A DNA stretch of 64,000 nucleotides from SCTD01 sp963784675 (lineage in GTDB: Bacteria; Actinomycetota; Actinomycetes; Mycobacteriales; SCTD01): assembly GCA_963784675.1 (NCBI GenBank), contig CAWASE010000013.1:248001-312000 (forward strand), in the 5' to 3' direction. Both the position numbers and the translations under genes were made by a program. The stretch's first letter is position 1, and every line of letters begins with the position of its first letter. This document shows, in pieces, positions 44,508 through 52,842 of the stretch. The notes beneath the pieces are model-generated. The model did not search any database and was not told the DNA's origin. It was given only the letters and a program-made list of their open reading frames with translations.

Positions 44508-46187
44508 CTGAGCACCGACGTCGATGCTGTCGTCCCTGATCCCGTCCCTGATCCCGTCCCTGATCCGTCCGAGGACCTGCGGGCGACGGCCCGCGACGCC
44601 TTCGGCTGGGACGAGCTGCGTCCCGGTCAGCTGGAGGCGATGAGGGCGGTCATGTCCGGTCGCGACACGCTGGCGGTGATGCCGACGGGCTCGGGCAAGA
44701 GCGCCGTCTATCAGGTGCCGGCGCTGCTGCTGGACGGTCCGACCGTGGTCGTCAGCCCGCTGATCGCCCTGCAGCGCGACCAGGTGAGGGCGCTGCTGGC
44801 CAGGTCGGGCGCCGGCGGCGCGGTGCAGGCCAACAGCTCGCAGAGCGAGCGGGCCCGCGAGCAGGCCTTCGAGGCGCTGTCCGCGGGCGACGTCGAGTTC
44901 TTCTTCCTGGCCCCCGAGCAGCTCGCCAAGCCCGAGGTCCTGGACGCCGTCGCCGCGGCTCGTCCGTCGCTGTTCGTCGTCGACGAGGCCCACTGCATCT
45001 CCTCGTGGGGTCACGACTTCCGGCCCGACTACCTCCGGCTGCACACCGCGATCGAGCGCCTCGGCCGCCCGCGCGTGCTGGCCCTGACCGCGACGGCCTC
45101 GCCCCCGGTCCGCGAGGAGATCGTGTCGCGGCTGAGACTGCAGGACCCCGTGCAGGTGGTGTCCGGCTTCGACCGGCCGAACCTGCACCTGGAGGTGCAG
45201 GCCTTCCGCGACGACGACCAGCGGCGCGAGGCGGTCGTGCTGCGGGCGATGGGCGAGGCCAAACCGGGGCTGGTCTACACCGCGACGCGCAAGAGCGCCG
45301 AGCGCTACGCCGACGAGCTCGCCTCGTTGGGCATCGACGCCGCCGCCTATCACGCCGGCATGCGCCACGCGGCCCGCGACGAGGTGCACACCCGCTTCCA
45401 GGAGGGCACGCTCGACGTCGTCGTCGCCACGACCGCGTTCGGCATGGGCATCGACAAGGCCGACGTCCGGTTCGTCCTGCACGCCGAGGTCGCCGACTCC
45501 CTGGACAGCTACTACCAGGAGATCGGCCGGGCGGGACGCGACGGCGAGCCTGCGACGGCGGCGCTGTTCTACCGGCAGGAAGATCTCGGCCTCCGCAAGT
45601 TCTTCGCGTCCGGCACCGTCGACGAGCTCGCGCTGCGCCGCGTCGTCACGCTGGTCCAGCATGCGCCGGGACCGGTGCCGCCGACCGCGCTCGCCCAGGA
45701 GCTGGACGTGCCGGCGACGCGGCTGGCCGGCTGGGTGAACCTGCTCGAGCAGGCAGGCGCCCTGGACGTCGTGGCCGACGGAGCCATCGCGCGCAGCGAC
45801 ACCGGCCGCACGGCGGCCGAAGAGGCCGACGCCGCGGTGCTGGTCGCCGAGGGGCACCGCAAGGTCGAGCAGTCGAAGGTCGAGATGATGCGCGCCTTCG
45901 CCGAGACCACGGACTGCCGGCGGCAGTTCCTGCTGGCCTACTTCGGCGAGTCGAGGCAGTCCACCTGCGGCAACTGCGACACCTGCGCGGCCGGGACGGC
46001 CCGCGAGGGACAGGACGCGCAGGCGTCGCCGTTCCTGCTGCAGTCGACGGTGACCCACGCGACGTGGGGATCCGGCCTGGTCATGCGCTACGAGGGCGAC
46101 CGCATCGTCGTGCTGTTCGAGGAGGTGGGCTATCGCACGCTGTCCTTGGAAGCGGTCGTCCGGGGCGGTCTGCTGACGGTGGCCTAA
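44508..46187 (+). CDS. recQ: RecQ-family ATP-dependent DNA helicase
   Basis: About 559 residues. The core begins at 'FGWDELRPGQLEAMRAVMSG', with Walker A 'VMPTGSGKSAVYQVPALLL', DEAH 'FVVDEAHCISSWGHDFRPDY', 'LALTATASPPVREEI', 'YHAGMRHAARDEVHTRF', 'VVATTAFGMGIDKADVRFV' and 'YYQEIGRAGRDGEPATAALF'. A RecQ zinc cluster 'CGNCDTC' follows; there is no clear HRDC domain. The start is unsure. No ATG or GTG is in frame upstream of the core except inside it, so CTG 44508 (after TGGAG) is taken. The N-terminal leader holds a (VPDP)3 repeat. Confidence 0.92.
   Translation: MSTDVDAVVPDPVPDPVPDPSEDLRATARDAFGWDELRPGQLEAMRAVMSGRDTLAVMPTGSGKSAVYQVPALLLDGPTVVVSPLIALQRDQVRALLARSGAGGAVQANSSQSERAREQAFEALSAGDVEFFFLAPEQLAKPEVLDAVAAARPSLFVVDEAHCISSWGHDFRPDYLRLHTAIERLGRPRVLALTATASPPVREEIVSRLRLQDPVQVVSGFDRPNLHLEVQAFRDDDQRREAVVLRAMGEAKPGLVYTATRKSAERYADELASLGIDAAAYHAGMRHAARDEVHTRFQEGTLDVVVATTAFGMGIDKADVRFVLHAEVADSLDSYYQEIGRAGRDGEPATAALFYRQEDLGLRKFFASGTVDELALRRVVTLVQHAPGPVPPTALAQELDVPATRLAGWVNLLEQAGALDVVADGAIARSDTGRTAAEEADAAVLVAEGHRKVEQSKVEMMRAFAETTDCRRQFLLAYFGESRQSTCGNCDTCAAGTAREGQDAQASPFLLQSTVTHATWGSGLVMRYEGDRIVVLFEEVGYRTLSLEAVVRGGLLTVA
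44531..44566 (+). repeat. Three perfect 12-bp tandem repeats
   Basis: CGTCCCTGATCC occurs three times in a row and encodes Val-Pro-Asp-Pro repeats at the RecQ N-terminus. The unit is a multiple of three, so copy changes keep the frame. Confidence 0.9.
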
Positions 46188-46192
46188 GCGCG

Positions 46193-46227
46193 CGAAAGGG
46201 CCCCGCCGTGGTGGCGGGGCCCTTTCG
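46193..46227. terminator. Bidirectional hairpin terminator after recQ
   Basis: A perfect 15-bp stem (CGAAAGGGCCCCGCC / GGCGGGGCCCTTTCG) with a 5-nt GTGGT loop lies between the convergent recQ and membrane-protein genes. A short 10-bp direct repeat (GTCAGCGCAG) follows at 46241-46260. Confidence 0.92.
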
Positions 46228-46251
46228 TGTGGCCGAGCAGGTCAGCGCAGG

Positions 46252-46932
46252 TCAGCGCAGGTCAGACACCTTGCTCTGCGCGGCGCTGCGTGCCTCGGCG
46301 GCGCGGTCCAGGGCCGCGTCCCGGGCGGAGGCAGCCGCCTCGGACGCGTGCTTGCCGGCTGCGGAAGCGGCAGAGCCCGCACGTGCGGGCAGCCCCTTGA
46401 GCACGCCCTGGACGACCTGCGAGGGGCGCTGCTGCTCCTCGTGCAGGGCGCTGCTGACCATGACGGCGCCGGTCAGGCCCGGGATGATCCACTGCAGGGC
46501 CGTCAGCTGCTTCTGCGCCTTGGCGACCTCGGGGGGCGTCGACGGCAGCGAGTCGGTGCCACCGGCCACCGGGACGTCGCCGGCCTGCTGCATCTTCTTG
46601 CCGAGCAGCCGGGCGTAGGCGGACGCGCCCAGGGCGCCGGCGGTGAGGGCGAGCTTGACGTTGGTGTTGGCCAGCACGCCCTTCTGCGCGACGACGCGGC
46701 CCTTGTTGGCGCGCATGAGCTGGGCGCCGCCGACCAGGTGGGCACCGATGGCCAGCGCGTTCACGGGCGTCCAGCGGCTCCAGCCGGCGTTGGCCACCCG
46801 GGCCCGCTGCCGAGGGTCGTCGACGTCCGCAGCGGCGCCGTTGACGCCGACGGCCCCCATCAGGGAACCGCCGAACCAGGCGGCCAGGCCCATGTCGTGC
46901 AGGGCGTGGGCGAGGGTGTTGCGCTCAGACAT
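46252..46932 (-). CDS. Conserved actinobacterial membrane protein
   Basis: A 226-residue protein from ATG 46932 with an AGGAGA ribosome site. Three or four hydrophobic segments ('AAWFGGSLMGAVGVNG', 'VNALAIGAHLVGGAQLM', 'VKLALTAGALGASAYARLLG', 'LQWIIPGLTGAVMVSSAL') are followed by an Ala/Ser-rich helical tail ('ASAAGKHASEAAASARDAAL'). Similar proteins of unknown role occur widely in actinobacteria. It is convergent with recQ. Confidence 0.78.
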   Translation of the reverse strand: MSERNTLAHALHDMGLAAWFGGSLMGAVGVNGAAADVDDPRQRARVANAGWSRWTPVNALAIGAHLVGGAQLMRANKGRVVAQKGVLANTNVKLALTAGALGASAYARLLGKKMQQAGDVPVAGGTDSLPSTPPEVAKAQKQLTALQWIIPGLTGAVMVSSALHEEQQRPSQVVQGVLKGLPARAGSAASAAGKHASEAAASARDAALDRAAEARSAAQSKVSDLR

Positions 46933-47101
46933 GTGTCTCCTAGGTGACGACGAGGACGAGGGGCGTCTGCACTGCGCCTACCCCTGCCCAGGAGCACTCG
47001 AACCCGCATCGTGGACGGGGCCGGTCACATCCGGCCTTCCCTCCCGGCGCGGCGTCTGCGAGAGTCCGGGTGTTGATCACTGCACGGACGGGGGAGGGCG
47101 C

Positions 47102-47593
47102 GTGGCGCAGCTCGTGAACGACGGGGCCTACGCCGTCATCGCCTTCCGCGAGGACGGTCGCTGGCAGGTCGGGCGGCTGCCGGACAGCCTGACCGACGAT
47201 CTCGACGGGCTGGTCGCTGCGGTGCGGCAGCAGCCCGGCGAGAACGGCGCGTTCGCCCTGATCGACGTCGCCGACGAGTTCTTCGTCGTCGTCCGGGCGG
47301 GACGCGGGAGCGTGCAGCTGCTGCTGTCGGACGTGACCGCCGCGGCCGACTGGGACCTGGCCGACCAGGTGCTGGACCACCTGGACATCGCTGTGCCGGG
47401 CGACGACGACCTGGACGAGATCTTCCCGGCCGGTGACCTGGCGGTGTTCGCCGACCTCGGCCTGGACGCGCAGGAGCTCGGGATGCTGCTGGACGACACG
47501 GACGCCTACGCCGACGAGATGCTCAGCGCCCTCGCCCGCCGGCTGGGGTTCGCGGACGAGTTCGAACGGGTAGTGGACGCCCTCGTGGGGTAG
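47102..47593 (+). CDS. tRNA adenosine deaminase-associated protein, copy 1
   Basis: A 163-residue acidic protein from GTG 47102 with a GGGAGGG ribosome site. It has the pattern of the actinobacterial family encoded next to tadA: 'AYAVIAFREDGRWQVGRLPD', 'FVVVRAGRGSVQLLLSDVTA', 'LDEIFPAGDLAVFADLGLDA', then a helical end 'MLSALARRLGFADEFERVVD'. A related gene follows after 32 nt. The molecular role is unknown; the conserved linkage suggests help or control of tRNA deamination. Confidence 0.82.
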   Translation: MAQLVNDGAYAVIAFREDGRWQVGRLPDSLTDDLDGLVAAVRQQPGENGAFALIDVADEFFVVVRAGRGSVQLLLSDVTAAADWDLADQVLDHLDIAVPGDDDLDEIFPAGDLAVFADLGLDAQELGMLLDDTDAYADEMLSALARRLGFADEFERVVDALVG

Positions 47594-47625
47594 TCGCGCC
47601 CCTTACCTAGCCTCCGGAGCTCTTC

Positions 47626-48132
47626 GTGTCCTACTTCGCTGCCGCTCTCGCCCGCTCCGAGCAGGGCTGGTCCGGCGTCGAGCTCGACCTTGCCGAGGTC
47701 GAGGACCTCGAGGGGTTGACGGACCTGCTCCGTGACCTCACCGGCGACGGCGCGGGGCCGGCGCTGCTGATGCTGGAGGAGAACGACGAGTACGTCGCCG
47801 TCGTCCGGGTGGACGGTGGCGCGGGCAGCCTGGACGAGCCCCGGGTCTTCCTGTCCGACCGGCGTGCAGTGCTGAACAGCGACGTCGCGGCGATGCTCTG
47901 GGAGGACGAGGAGAGCGCGGACGAGGACGACGACGACGAGGCGGAGGAAGAGTCCGGCGGGCTGCTCGTCGAACCCGCGGGCGACCCGGCTCTGCTCGCC
48001 GACCTGGGGACGAAGGCCGCCGATCTGCTGGACCTGTGCGCCGAGGAAGGGCTGCTGCCGGCGGACGTCCTGACGTCGCTGTGCGAGCGCGCCGGCTGCG
48101 ACGACGTGCTCGAGTCGCTGCGCGAGGCCTGA
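47626..48132 (+). CDS. tRNA adenosine deaminase-associated protein, copy 2
   Basis: A 168-residue protein from GTG 47626. It follows the same plan as the gene before it: 'FAAALARSEQGWSGVELDLA', 'YVAVVRVDGGAGSLDEPRVF', 'VFLSDRRAVLNSDVAAMLWE', a strongly acidic insert (Glu/Asp run, residues ~105-118) and a helical end 'DLLDLCAEEGLLPADVLTSL'. The fold-level likeness suggests an old duplication. Its stop touches the tadA region (CTGA). Confidence 0.82.
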   Translation: MSYFAAALARSEQGWSGVELDLAEVEDLEGLTDLLRDLTGDGAGPALLMLEENDEYVAVVRVDGGAGSLDEPRVFLSDRRAVLNSDVAAMLWEDEESADEDDDDEAEEESGGLLVEPAGDPALLADLGTKAADLLDLCAEEGLLPADVLTSLCERAGCDDVLESLREA

Positions 48133-48152
48133 TCCTGGACTGGCAGCCGGCG

Positions 48153-48593
48153 ATGCGCCGAGCGCTCGTGCTGGCCGAGCAGGCCGCAGCCGCTGGCGAC
48201 GTGCCGGTCGGCGCCGTCGTGCTGGACGCCGACGGCACGGTCGTCGGCACCGGCCGCAACGACCGGGAGGGCAGCGGCGACCCCACGGCCCACGCCGAGG
48301 TGCTGGCGCTGCGCGCGGCCGCGGCGACCCTGGGGCGCTGGCGGTTGGGCGGCTGCACGCTGGTCGTGACGTTGGAGCCGTGCACGATGTGCGCCGGCGC
48401 GCTGGTGCTGGCCCGGGTCGACCGCGTCGTCTACGGGGCCGCGGACCCCAAGGCCGGCGCTGCCGGCTCGCTCTGGGACGTCGTGCGCGACCGTCGCCTG
48501 AACCACCGGCCCGAGGTGCTTCCCGGCGTCCTGGCCGACGAGTGCGGCGACGTGCTGCTGACCTTCTTCGAAGGCCGTCGCGGGCTTCGCTAG
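48153..48593 (+). CDS. tadA: tRNA-specific adenosine deaminase TadA
   Basis: TadA changes A34 to inosine in tRNA-Arg(ACG). The 146-residue frame from ATG 48153 has the zinc site His-Ala-Glu in 'PTAHAEVLALRAAAAT' and 'TLEPCTMCAGALVLARVDRV', with the C-terminal 'GSLWDVVRDRRLNHRPEV' and 'LLTFFEGRR'. Conserved family residues appear to begin a little upstream ('DWQPAMRRAL'). A CTG at 48129 in a CTGA overlap would give 154 residues, but no canonical start is there. It is translated with the two associated proteins. Confidence 0.94.
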   Translation: MRRALVLAEQAAAAGDVPVGAVVLDADGTVVGTGRNDREGSGDPTAHAEVLALRAAAATLGRWRLGGCTLVVTLEPCTMCAGALVLARVDRVVYGAADPKAGAAGSLWDVVRDRRLNHRPEVLPGVLADECGDVLLTFFEGRRGLR

Positions 48594-48603
48594 AGTCTCG
48601 TCC

Positions 48604-48693
48604 GGTGGCGTGTCCGAGCGGCCGAAGGAGCACGCCTCGAAAGCGTGTGAGGGGGCAACTCCTCCGTGGGTTCAAATCCCACCGCCACCGCCA
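48604..48693 (+). tRNA. tRNA-Ser (anticodon CGA)
   Basis: A 90-nt class II tRNA. The acceptor stem GGTGGCG pairs with CGCCACC, the discriminator is G and CCA is encoded. The anticodon stem CACGC / GCGTG carries the loop CTCGAAA, giving anticodon CGA (codon UCG). A long variable arm ('gtgagggggcaactcctcc' region) and the T-arm 'GGGTTCAAATCCC' are present. Confidence 0.96.
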
Positions 48694-48897
48694 GGCGCTT
48701 CCTACGAAGATCCCGAGCAAGGCCGATGAAAGTCGGCGACGATCATGCCCTCGCCGGTCTGCGGCGGGGGCACAGGTCGTTCCTGGCTGCTGTGGCCCGC
48801 GGCCGACCCCGTAGTCCGCCGCTGCCTTCTTCCCGCCGTGGGGCGGCGGCCCCGAAGCGGCGACCGTCCGGCCGTCTCACGTCCCTAGGCTCGACGT

Positions 48898-49447
48898 ATG
48901 ACGAACACGAACGGCACGACTGTCGTCCCCGACCACGACGACGCTCGCTCGGACGGCCCCATGACCGGCGGCGAGCGCGAGGTCCTGGACCACTGGCTCG
49001 ATCTGTACCGCGACACCGTGCTGCTCAAGATCGCCGGCCTCGACGCCGACGCGCTCGCCCGCCGGTCGGTCCCGCCGTCGACGATGAGCCTGATCGGGAC
49101 GGTGCGGCACCTGACCGAGGTCGAGGCGTACTGGCTCCGCGTCGTCTTGCTGGACGAGCCGGACGTCCCGGACTACTACTGCACCCCCGACAGCCCGGAC
49201 GGCGACTTCGACGACGTCGGCCCCGGCACCGCCGCCGACGGACGTCGCCGCGTACCGCGCCGAGCTCGCCGTCACCCGGGCCAACGCAGCGGCGTGGACC
49301 GACCTCGACGCGCCCGTGCGCGGGTCGCGGAAGGGCAAGCCCGTCAACCTGCGCTGGATCCTCACTCACCTCGTCGAGGAGTACGCGCGACACCTCGGCC
49401 ACATGGACCTGCTCCGCGAGGCCATCGACGGGCGCACCGGCTACTAG
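48898..49447 (+). pseudogene. DinB/DUF664-family protein with one frameshift
   Basis: Starts at ATG 48898 behind a leaderless promoter (TAGGCT at 48886-48891, 6 nt spacing). 'EREVLDHWLDLYRDTVLLKI', 'MSLIGTVRHLTEVEAYWLRV' and 'PDGDFDDVGPGTAA' are DUF664 marks with a metal His. Near 49235 the frame shifts by one base. 'TDVAAYRAELAVTRANAAAW' and 'LRWILTHLVEEYARHLGHMD' then continue to 'DGRTGY' and a stop at 49447. Corrected length is ~182 residues, normal for the family. These proteins are thiol-dependent transferase-like; the frameshift could be a base error. Confidence 0.82.
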
Positions 49448-49587
49448 GGAGCGGCACGGGCCGTCGCTGCACGCAGAGCCCCCGTTTCGGGCAACGAACT
49501 TGAGCGCGTCGGAACGCCTGTCCGAGCGGGACCCGTCGCCCCACATCAGCGACCTTCGCCGGTAGCCCCACGGCCAGCCAGCCAGGT

Positions 49588-49639
49588 GATGTCTGAGGAC
49601 ATCGGCACAGGTCGAACCTGCGCAGGGTGGGTTCGACCT
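49588..49639. repeat. Two inverted repeats in the 321-nt gap before the DUF2383 gene
   Basis: The gap 49448-49768 holds no convincing gene. It contains GATGTC-TGAG-GACATC (49588-49603) and a perfect 10-bp repeat AGGTCGAACC / GGTTCGACCT (49609-49618 and 49630-49639) with an 11-nt spacer. The second resembles a T-arm by chance, but no tRNA can be folded around it. They could be operator sites or a transcript hairpin. Confidence 0.6.
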
Positions 49640-49768
49640 CTTGATCGGGCCCGTGAGGTCGTCCTGGACGGGAGCACTGGCCGGGCTGTCGAGGCTCGGA
49701 GCGTGCTCGCCTGCGGTTCGTGTCGTTGCGGTCGGGGCAGGTACGGCTCACCCGAGAAGAGGAGCGAC

Positions 49769-50218
49769 ATGTCTGTCGACCAGGACACCACCCAGGACCT
49801 CGTGAAGGTCGCCGAGGACGGCAAGGAGGGCTACGCCAAGGGCGCGAAGGAGCTGCTGGAGTCCGACCGTGCCGACCTGGCGCCGGTCTTCACCCGGCTC
49901 AGCGAGCAGCGTGCGGGCTTCTCGGACGAGCTGCAGGCGCTCGCGGCCACCTACGGCGACGCCGTGAAGGAGACCGGTTCGGCGGCGGCCTCGCTGCACC
50001 GCGGGTGGATGTCGCTGCGTGACGCCGTCACCGGTTCGGGCCCGGACAGCGTGCTCAAGACCGCCGTGCAGGGCGAGGACCACGCGATCTCGGCCTATGA
50101 GAAGGCGCTGGAGAAGGACATCGGCGGCGACACGCGGAGCCTTGCGGAGCGCCACCTGACCGCCCTCAAGGCGGCCCGTGCCGAGGTCCAGGCTCTCGTG
50201 GACAGCACGACGACGTAG
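49769..50218 (+). CDS. PA2169-type four-helix-bundle protein (DUF2383)
   Basis: A 149-residue protein from ATG 49769 with a GAGGAG ribosome site. It is all-helical with four segments: 'TQDLVKVAEDGKEGYAKGAK', 'VFTRLSEQRAGFSDELQAL', 'AASLHRGWMSLRDAVTG' and 'DHAISAYEKALEKDIGG'. This matches the ferritin-like DUF2383 group often induced by stress. Metal-binding residues are not clear. It is preceded by a gap with inverted repeats. Confidence 0.85.
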   Translation: MSVDQDTTQDLVKVAEDGKEGYAKGAKELLESDRADLAPVFTRLSEQRAGFSDELQALAATYGDAVKETGSAAASLHRGWMSLRDAVTGSGPDSVLKTAVQGEDHAISAYEKALEKDIGGDTRSLAERHLTALKAARAEVQALVDSTTT

Positions 50219-50297
50219 CCCACCCACCTGCCCGTCGCTGGCCCGTCCCGCCTCAGCGAGACGGGGCAGCCGGGGAGAAGCCCCTGGGGCGGCGCCG

Positions 50298-50999
50298 TCA
50301 GCCGTCGACGTCGGTGCGCTGCAGCACGCGCGTCGTGAGAGCCAGCCCGCCCACCGTGACGAGCAGCAGCACGAGCACCGCTGCCGCGACCGGGACGTAG
50401 GGCGCGGCGACGGAGGCGCCGTCCAGCCCGTCGAGCAGCGAGCGGGTATAGGTGTGCACGGCCAGCCTCGCCGGGCCGGTGCCCGTGCCGGCGACCACGC
50501 CCTCCCACAGGGCGATGTAGACGAGACCGAACAGCACGGCGCGCTTGCTGCGCAGGCCGGCGAGCAGGAACAGGCTCGCGTACGCGAGGGTGCCGAGCGC
50601 GGCAGCGACCAGGGCCGCGGCGCCGAGCCGGACGCCACCGAGCAGCGTCCCGGCGACCGCAGCGGGCCCGACGGCCAGCGGCAGCGCCCGCGACAGCACC
50701 GCCGCGAGCGAGCCCAGGGCGAGTCGCGAGCGCGGGATGGGCCGGGCGAACAGGTAGACGAGCGTGCCGGACTCGCGCATCTCGCCGAGCGAGGCCGTCG
50801 CGACCAGCAGGCTGACGATCGGCAGCAGCACGGTCAGTGCGAGCCGGTCGACCACGTCGCGCCCGGCTGCGTCGGCGAGGTCGCCGTTGACGGCCCCGAG
50901 GACCGCGACGAGCACGACGAGCGCGCCGACGGCGAGCATGACCGCAGTGCGGCCGCGGCCGGCCGACTGCTGGCGCACCAGCCGGTAGACCGCGTTCAC
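50298..50999 (-). CDS. ABC-2 exporter permease (second pair)
   Basis: A 233-residue membrane protein with about six helices from GTG 50999, overlapping the ATPase stop (GTGA). 'MRESGTLVYLFARPIPRSRL' is the cytosolic loop typical of ABC-2 permeases. It should work with the ATPase encoded at 50996-51937. It is the last gene of a four-gene exporter operon. Confidence 0.87.
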   Translation of the reverse strand: MNAVYRLVRQQSAGRGRTAVMLAVGALVVLVAVLGAVNGDLADAAGRDVVDRLALTVLLPIVSLLVATASLGEMRESGTLVYLFARPIPRSRLALGSLAAVLSRALPLAVGPAAVAGTLLGGVRLGAAALVAAALGTLAYASLFLLAGLRSKRAVLFGLVYIALWEGVVAGTGTGPARLAVHTYTRSLLDGLDGASVAAPYVPVAAAVLVLLLVTVGGLALTTRVLQRTDVDG

Positions 51000-51937
51000 C
51001 GTTCGCCGACCAGGTAGCGGAAGACGCTGTCGAGGTCGTCGTCGAGCGGGACGAGCTCGCGCAGGCGGCAGCCGACGTCGCGGACGGCCGGCACGACGTC
51101 GCGTCCGAGCGCGGTGAGGTCGGCGGTCTGCACCACCAGACCGGTCGCGTCGAGCTCGAGGCCGAGCACGTGCGGCAGCAGGGCCAGCCGGGCGGCGAGC
51201 CGGCGTGGCTCGTCGGTGCCCACGCGCACGCGGTGCGGGCGGTCGTCCATCAGCGCACGGATCGAGCGGAAGTCGCCCTCCGCCACGAGCCGCCCGCGAG
51301 CGACGACGACCACCTGCTCGCTCATCCGCTCGACCTCGTCCAGCACGTGGCTGCTGACCAGCACCGAACGGCCCTGGGCGCCGAGCGAACGCACGAGGGT
51401 GAGCACCTCCGCGCGCTGACGCGGGTCCAACCCCTCCAGCGGCTCGTCCATGACCAGCAGCTCGGGATCGTGGACCAGCGCCTGCGCGATCTTGGCGCGC
51501 TGACGCTCACCGCCGGACAGGTTCCGCAGCCGCCGGGAATCCTCCGGCGACAGGCCGACCCGGTCCAGCGCGGTGCGCGCCGCCGCGTCGGGCTCGGCCA
51601 ACCCGCCGAGCTCACCGCCGGACCGGACGAACTCTCGCGCGGTCAGACCCTCCGGCAGCGCCTCGGTCTGCGGCACGAGGCCGAGCCGACGGAACACGTC
51701 CGGATCAGCCCGTGGGTCGACCCCGAACAGTCGGACCGTGCCGGTCGATGGTCGGGTGAGCCCGCAGGCCATCCGCAGGACGGAGGTCTTGCCGGCCCCG
51801 TTGGGCCCGAGCAGGCCGGTGACGCCGGGGGCGAGCGAGAAGCTCACGTCGCTGACCGCGACGACATCGCCGAACCACTTCGAGACACCCTGCAGGGTCA
51901 GCACGCTCGTGCCGGCGCTCGTGCTGGTGCTCGTCAT
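50996..51937 (-). CDS. ABC exporter ATPase (second pair)
   Basis: A 313-residue ATPase from ATG 51937. Walker A 'GLLGPNGAGKTSVLRMACGL', Q-loop 'LGLVPQTEALPEGL', signature 'LSGGERQRAKIAQALVHDP', Walker B 'LLVMDEPLEGLDP' and switch His in 'VLVSSHVLDEVERM' are all present. A ~95-residue C-terminal extension follows, as in exporter ATPases of the CcmA/NodI type. It starts 11 nt after the first permease gene. Confidence 0.94.
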   Translation of the reverse strand: MTSTSTSAGTSVLTLQGVSKWFGDVVAVSDVSFSLAPGVTGLLGPNGAGKTSVLRMACGLTRPSTGTVRLFGVDPRADPDVFRRLGLVPQTEALPEGLTAREFVRSGGELGGLAEPDAAARTALDRVGLSPEDSRRLRNLSGGERQRAKIAQALVHDPELLVMDEPLEGLDPRQRAEVLTLVRSLGAQGRSVLVSSHVLDEVERMSEQVVVVARGRLVAEGDFRSIRALMDDRPHRVRVGTDEPRRLAARLALLPHVLGLELDATGLVVQTADLTALGRDVVPAVRDVGCRLRELVPLDDDLDSVFRYLVGER

Positions 51938-51947
51938 GGGGTCCTGC

Positions 51948-52814
51948 TCATCGGGTGACGGCCACCGTCGCGTACCGACGCGCCAGCAGCGCTCCGGACG
52001 CCACGACCCAGGTGAGGGCCGAGCCGACGAGCGCCCAGGTCGGCTGCCCGGCGACCTCGCCCGAGACCCCGTAGAGGCGCTGCACCAGCTCGAAGGCCAC
52101 CGACGGCAGATCCAGCAGCCGCACGCTGCCGGGCGCGCCGGCAGCGACCGACGCCCCCGAGACGGCGCCGGACAGCAGCAGGAACAGCAACGTGCAGACG
52201 GCGGCCACCGCGCGCCGGTCGGTCAACGACGACAGCGCCAGCGCGAGGGCGGTGAAGCACACCGACAGCACCGTCCCGGCGGCGAGCATGCGCAGCAGCA
52301 GGAGCGCGACGTCGCCCACCGATCCTGGCCCGGCGCCGGCAGAGGTCAGCCCGATCAGCAGCACCAGCGGCGGTAGCAGCGTGATGAGCCCGAGCAGGGG
52401 CAGGCAGGCCAGCACCTTGCTCAGCAGGTAGCTGCGACGGTCCAGCGGCGCGGCGAAGTAGAGCCCGAGCAGGCCCGAACGACGGTCGGGGCAGAGCAGC
52501 TCCGGTGCGACGAGCGCGCTGAACAGCACGAGGGCGAGCAGGACGAAGCCGTAGTAGTCGGGGTAGCGGATCAGGTCGCCGACGCTCAGCACCCCGGGCA
52601 GCAGCACCGAGACGCCCGTGAAGACGACGGCCGGCAGGATCGCGACGAGCACCGTCAGCGCGGGGACGATCTTGGCGCCGGTGCCGCGGCGCAGGCCGAT
52701 CGCCCGACCCATGCTGTGCAGGGCCACCCGCCGCACGGCGTAGCCCTGACCCAGCCGCGGACCGTCGTAGCGCTGCGGGCCGCCGGCGTCCAGCCGGGCC
52801 TCCGGCCGGGTCAT
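51948..52814 (-). CDS. ABC-2 exporter permease (first pair)
   Basis: A 288-residue membrane protein from ATG 52814 with an AAGGA site. About six helices ('LTVLVAILPAVVFTGVSVLL', 'YYGFVLLALVLFSALVAPEL', 'LLGLITLLPPLVLLIGLTSA', 'LLFLLLSGAVSGASVAAG'), and the loop 'PDRRSGLLGLYFAAPLDRRS' near residue 120 is the ABC-2 coupling region. It likely pairs with the ATPase at 52843-53796. Confidence 0.88.
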   Translation of the reverse strand: MTRPEARLDAGGPQRYDGPRLGQGYAVRRVALHSMGRAIGLRRGTGAKIVPALTVLVAILPAVVFTGVSVLLPGVLSVGDLIRYPDYYGFVLLALVLFSALVAPELLCPDRRSGLLGLYFAAPLDRRSYLLSKVLACLPLLGLITLLPPLVLLIGLTSAGAGPGSVGDVALLLLRMLAAGTVLSVCFTALALALSSLTDRRAVAAVCTLLFLLLSGAVSGASVAAGAPGSVRLLDLPSVAFELVQRLYGVSGEVAGQPTWALVGSALTWVVASGALLARRYATVAVTR

Positions 52815-52842
52815 GGAGTCCTTGCCGCGGTGCCGGTCGCGG

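Noticed and set aside
49605..49645. tRNA-like element around GGTTCGACC
   Set aside because: No acceptor or anticodon arm can be paired with it; it is only a 10-bp inverted repeat.
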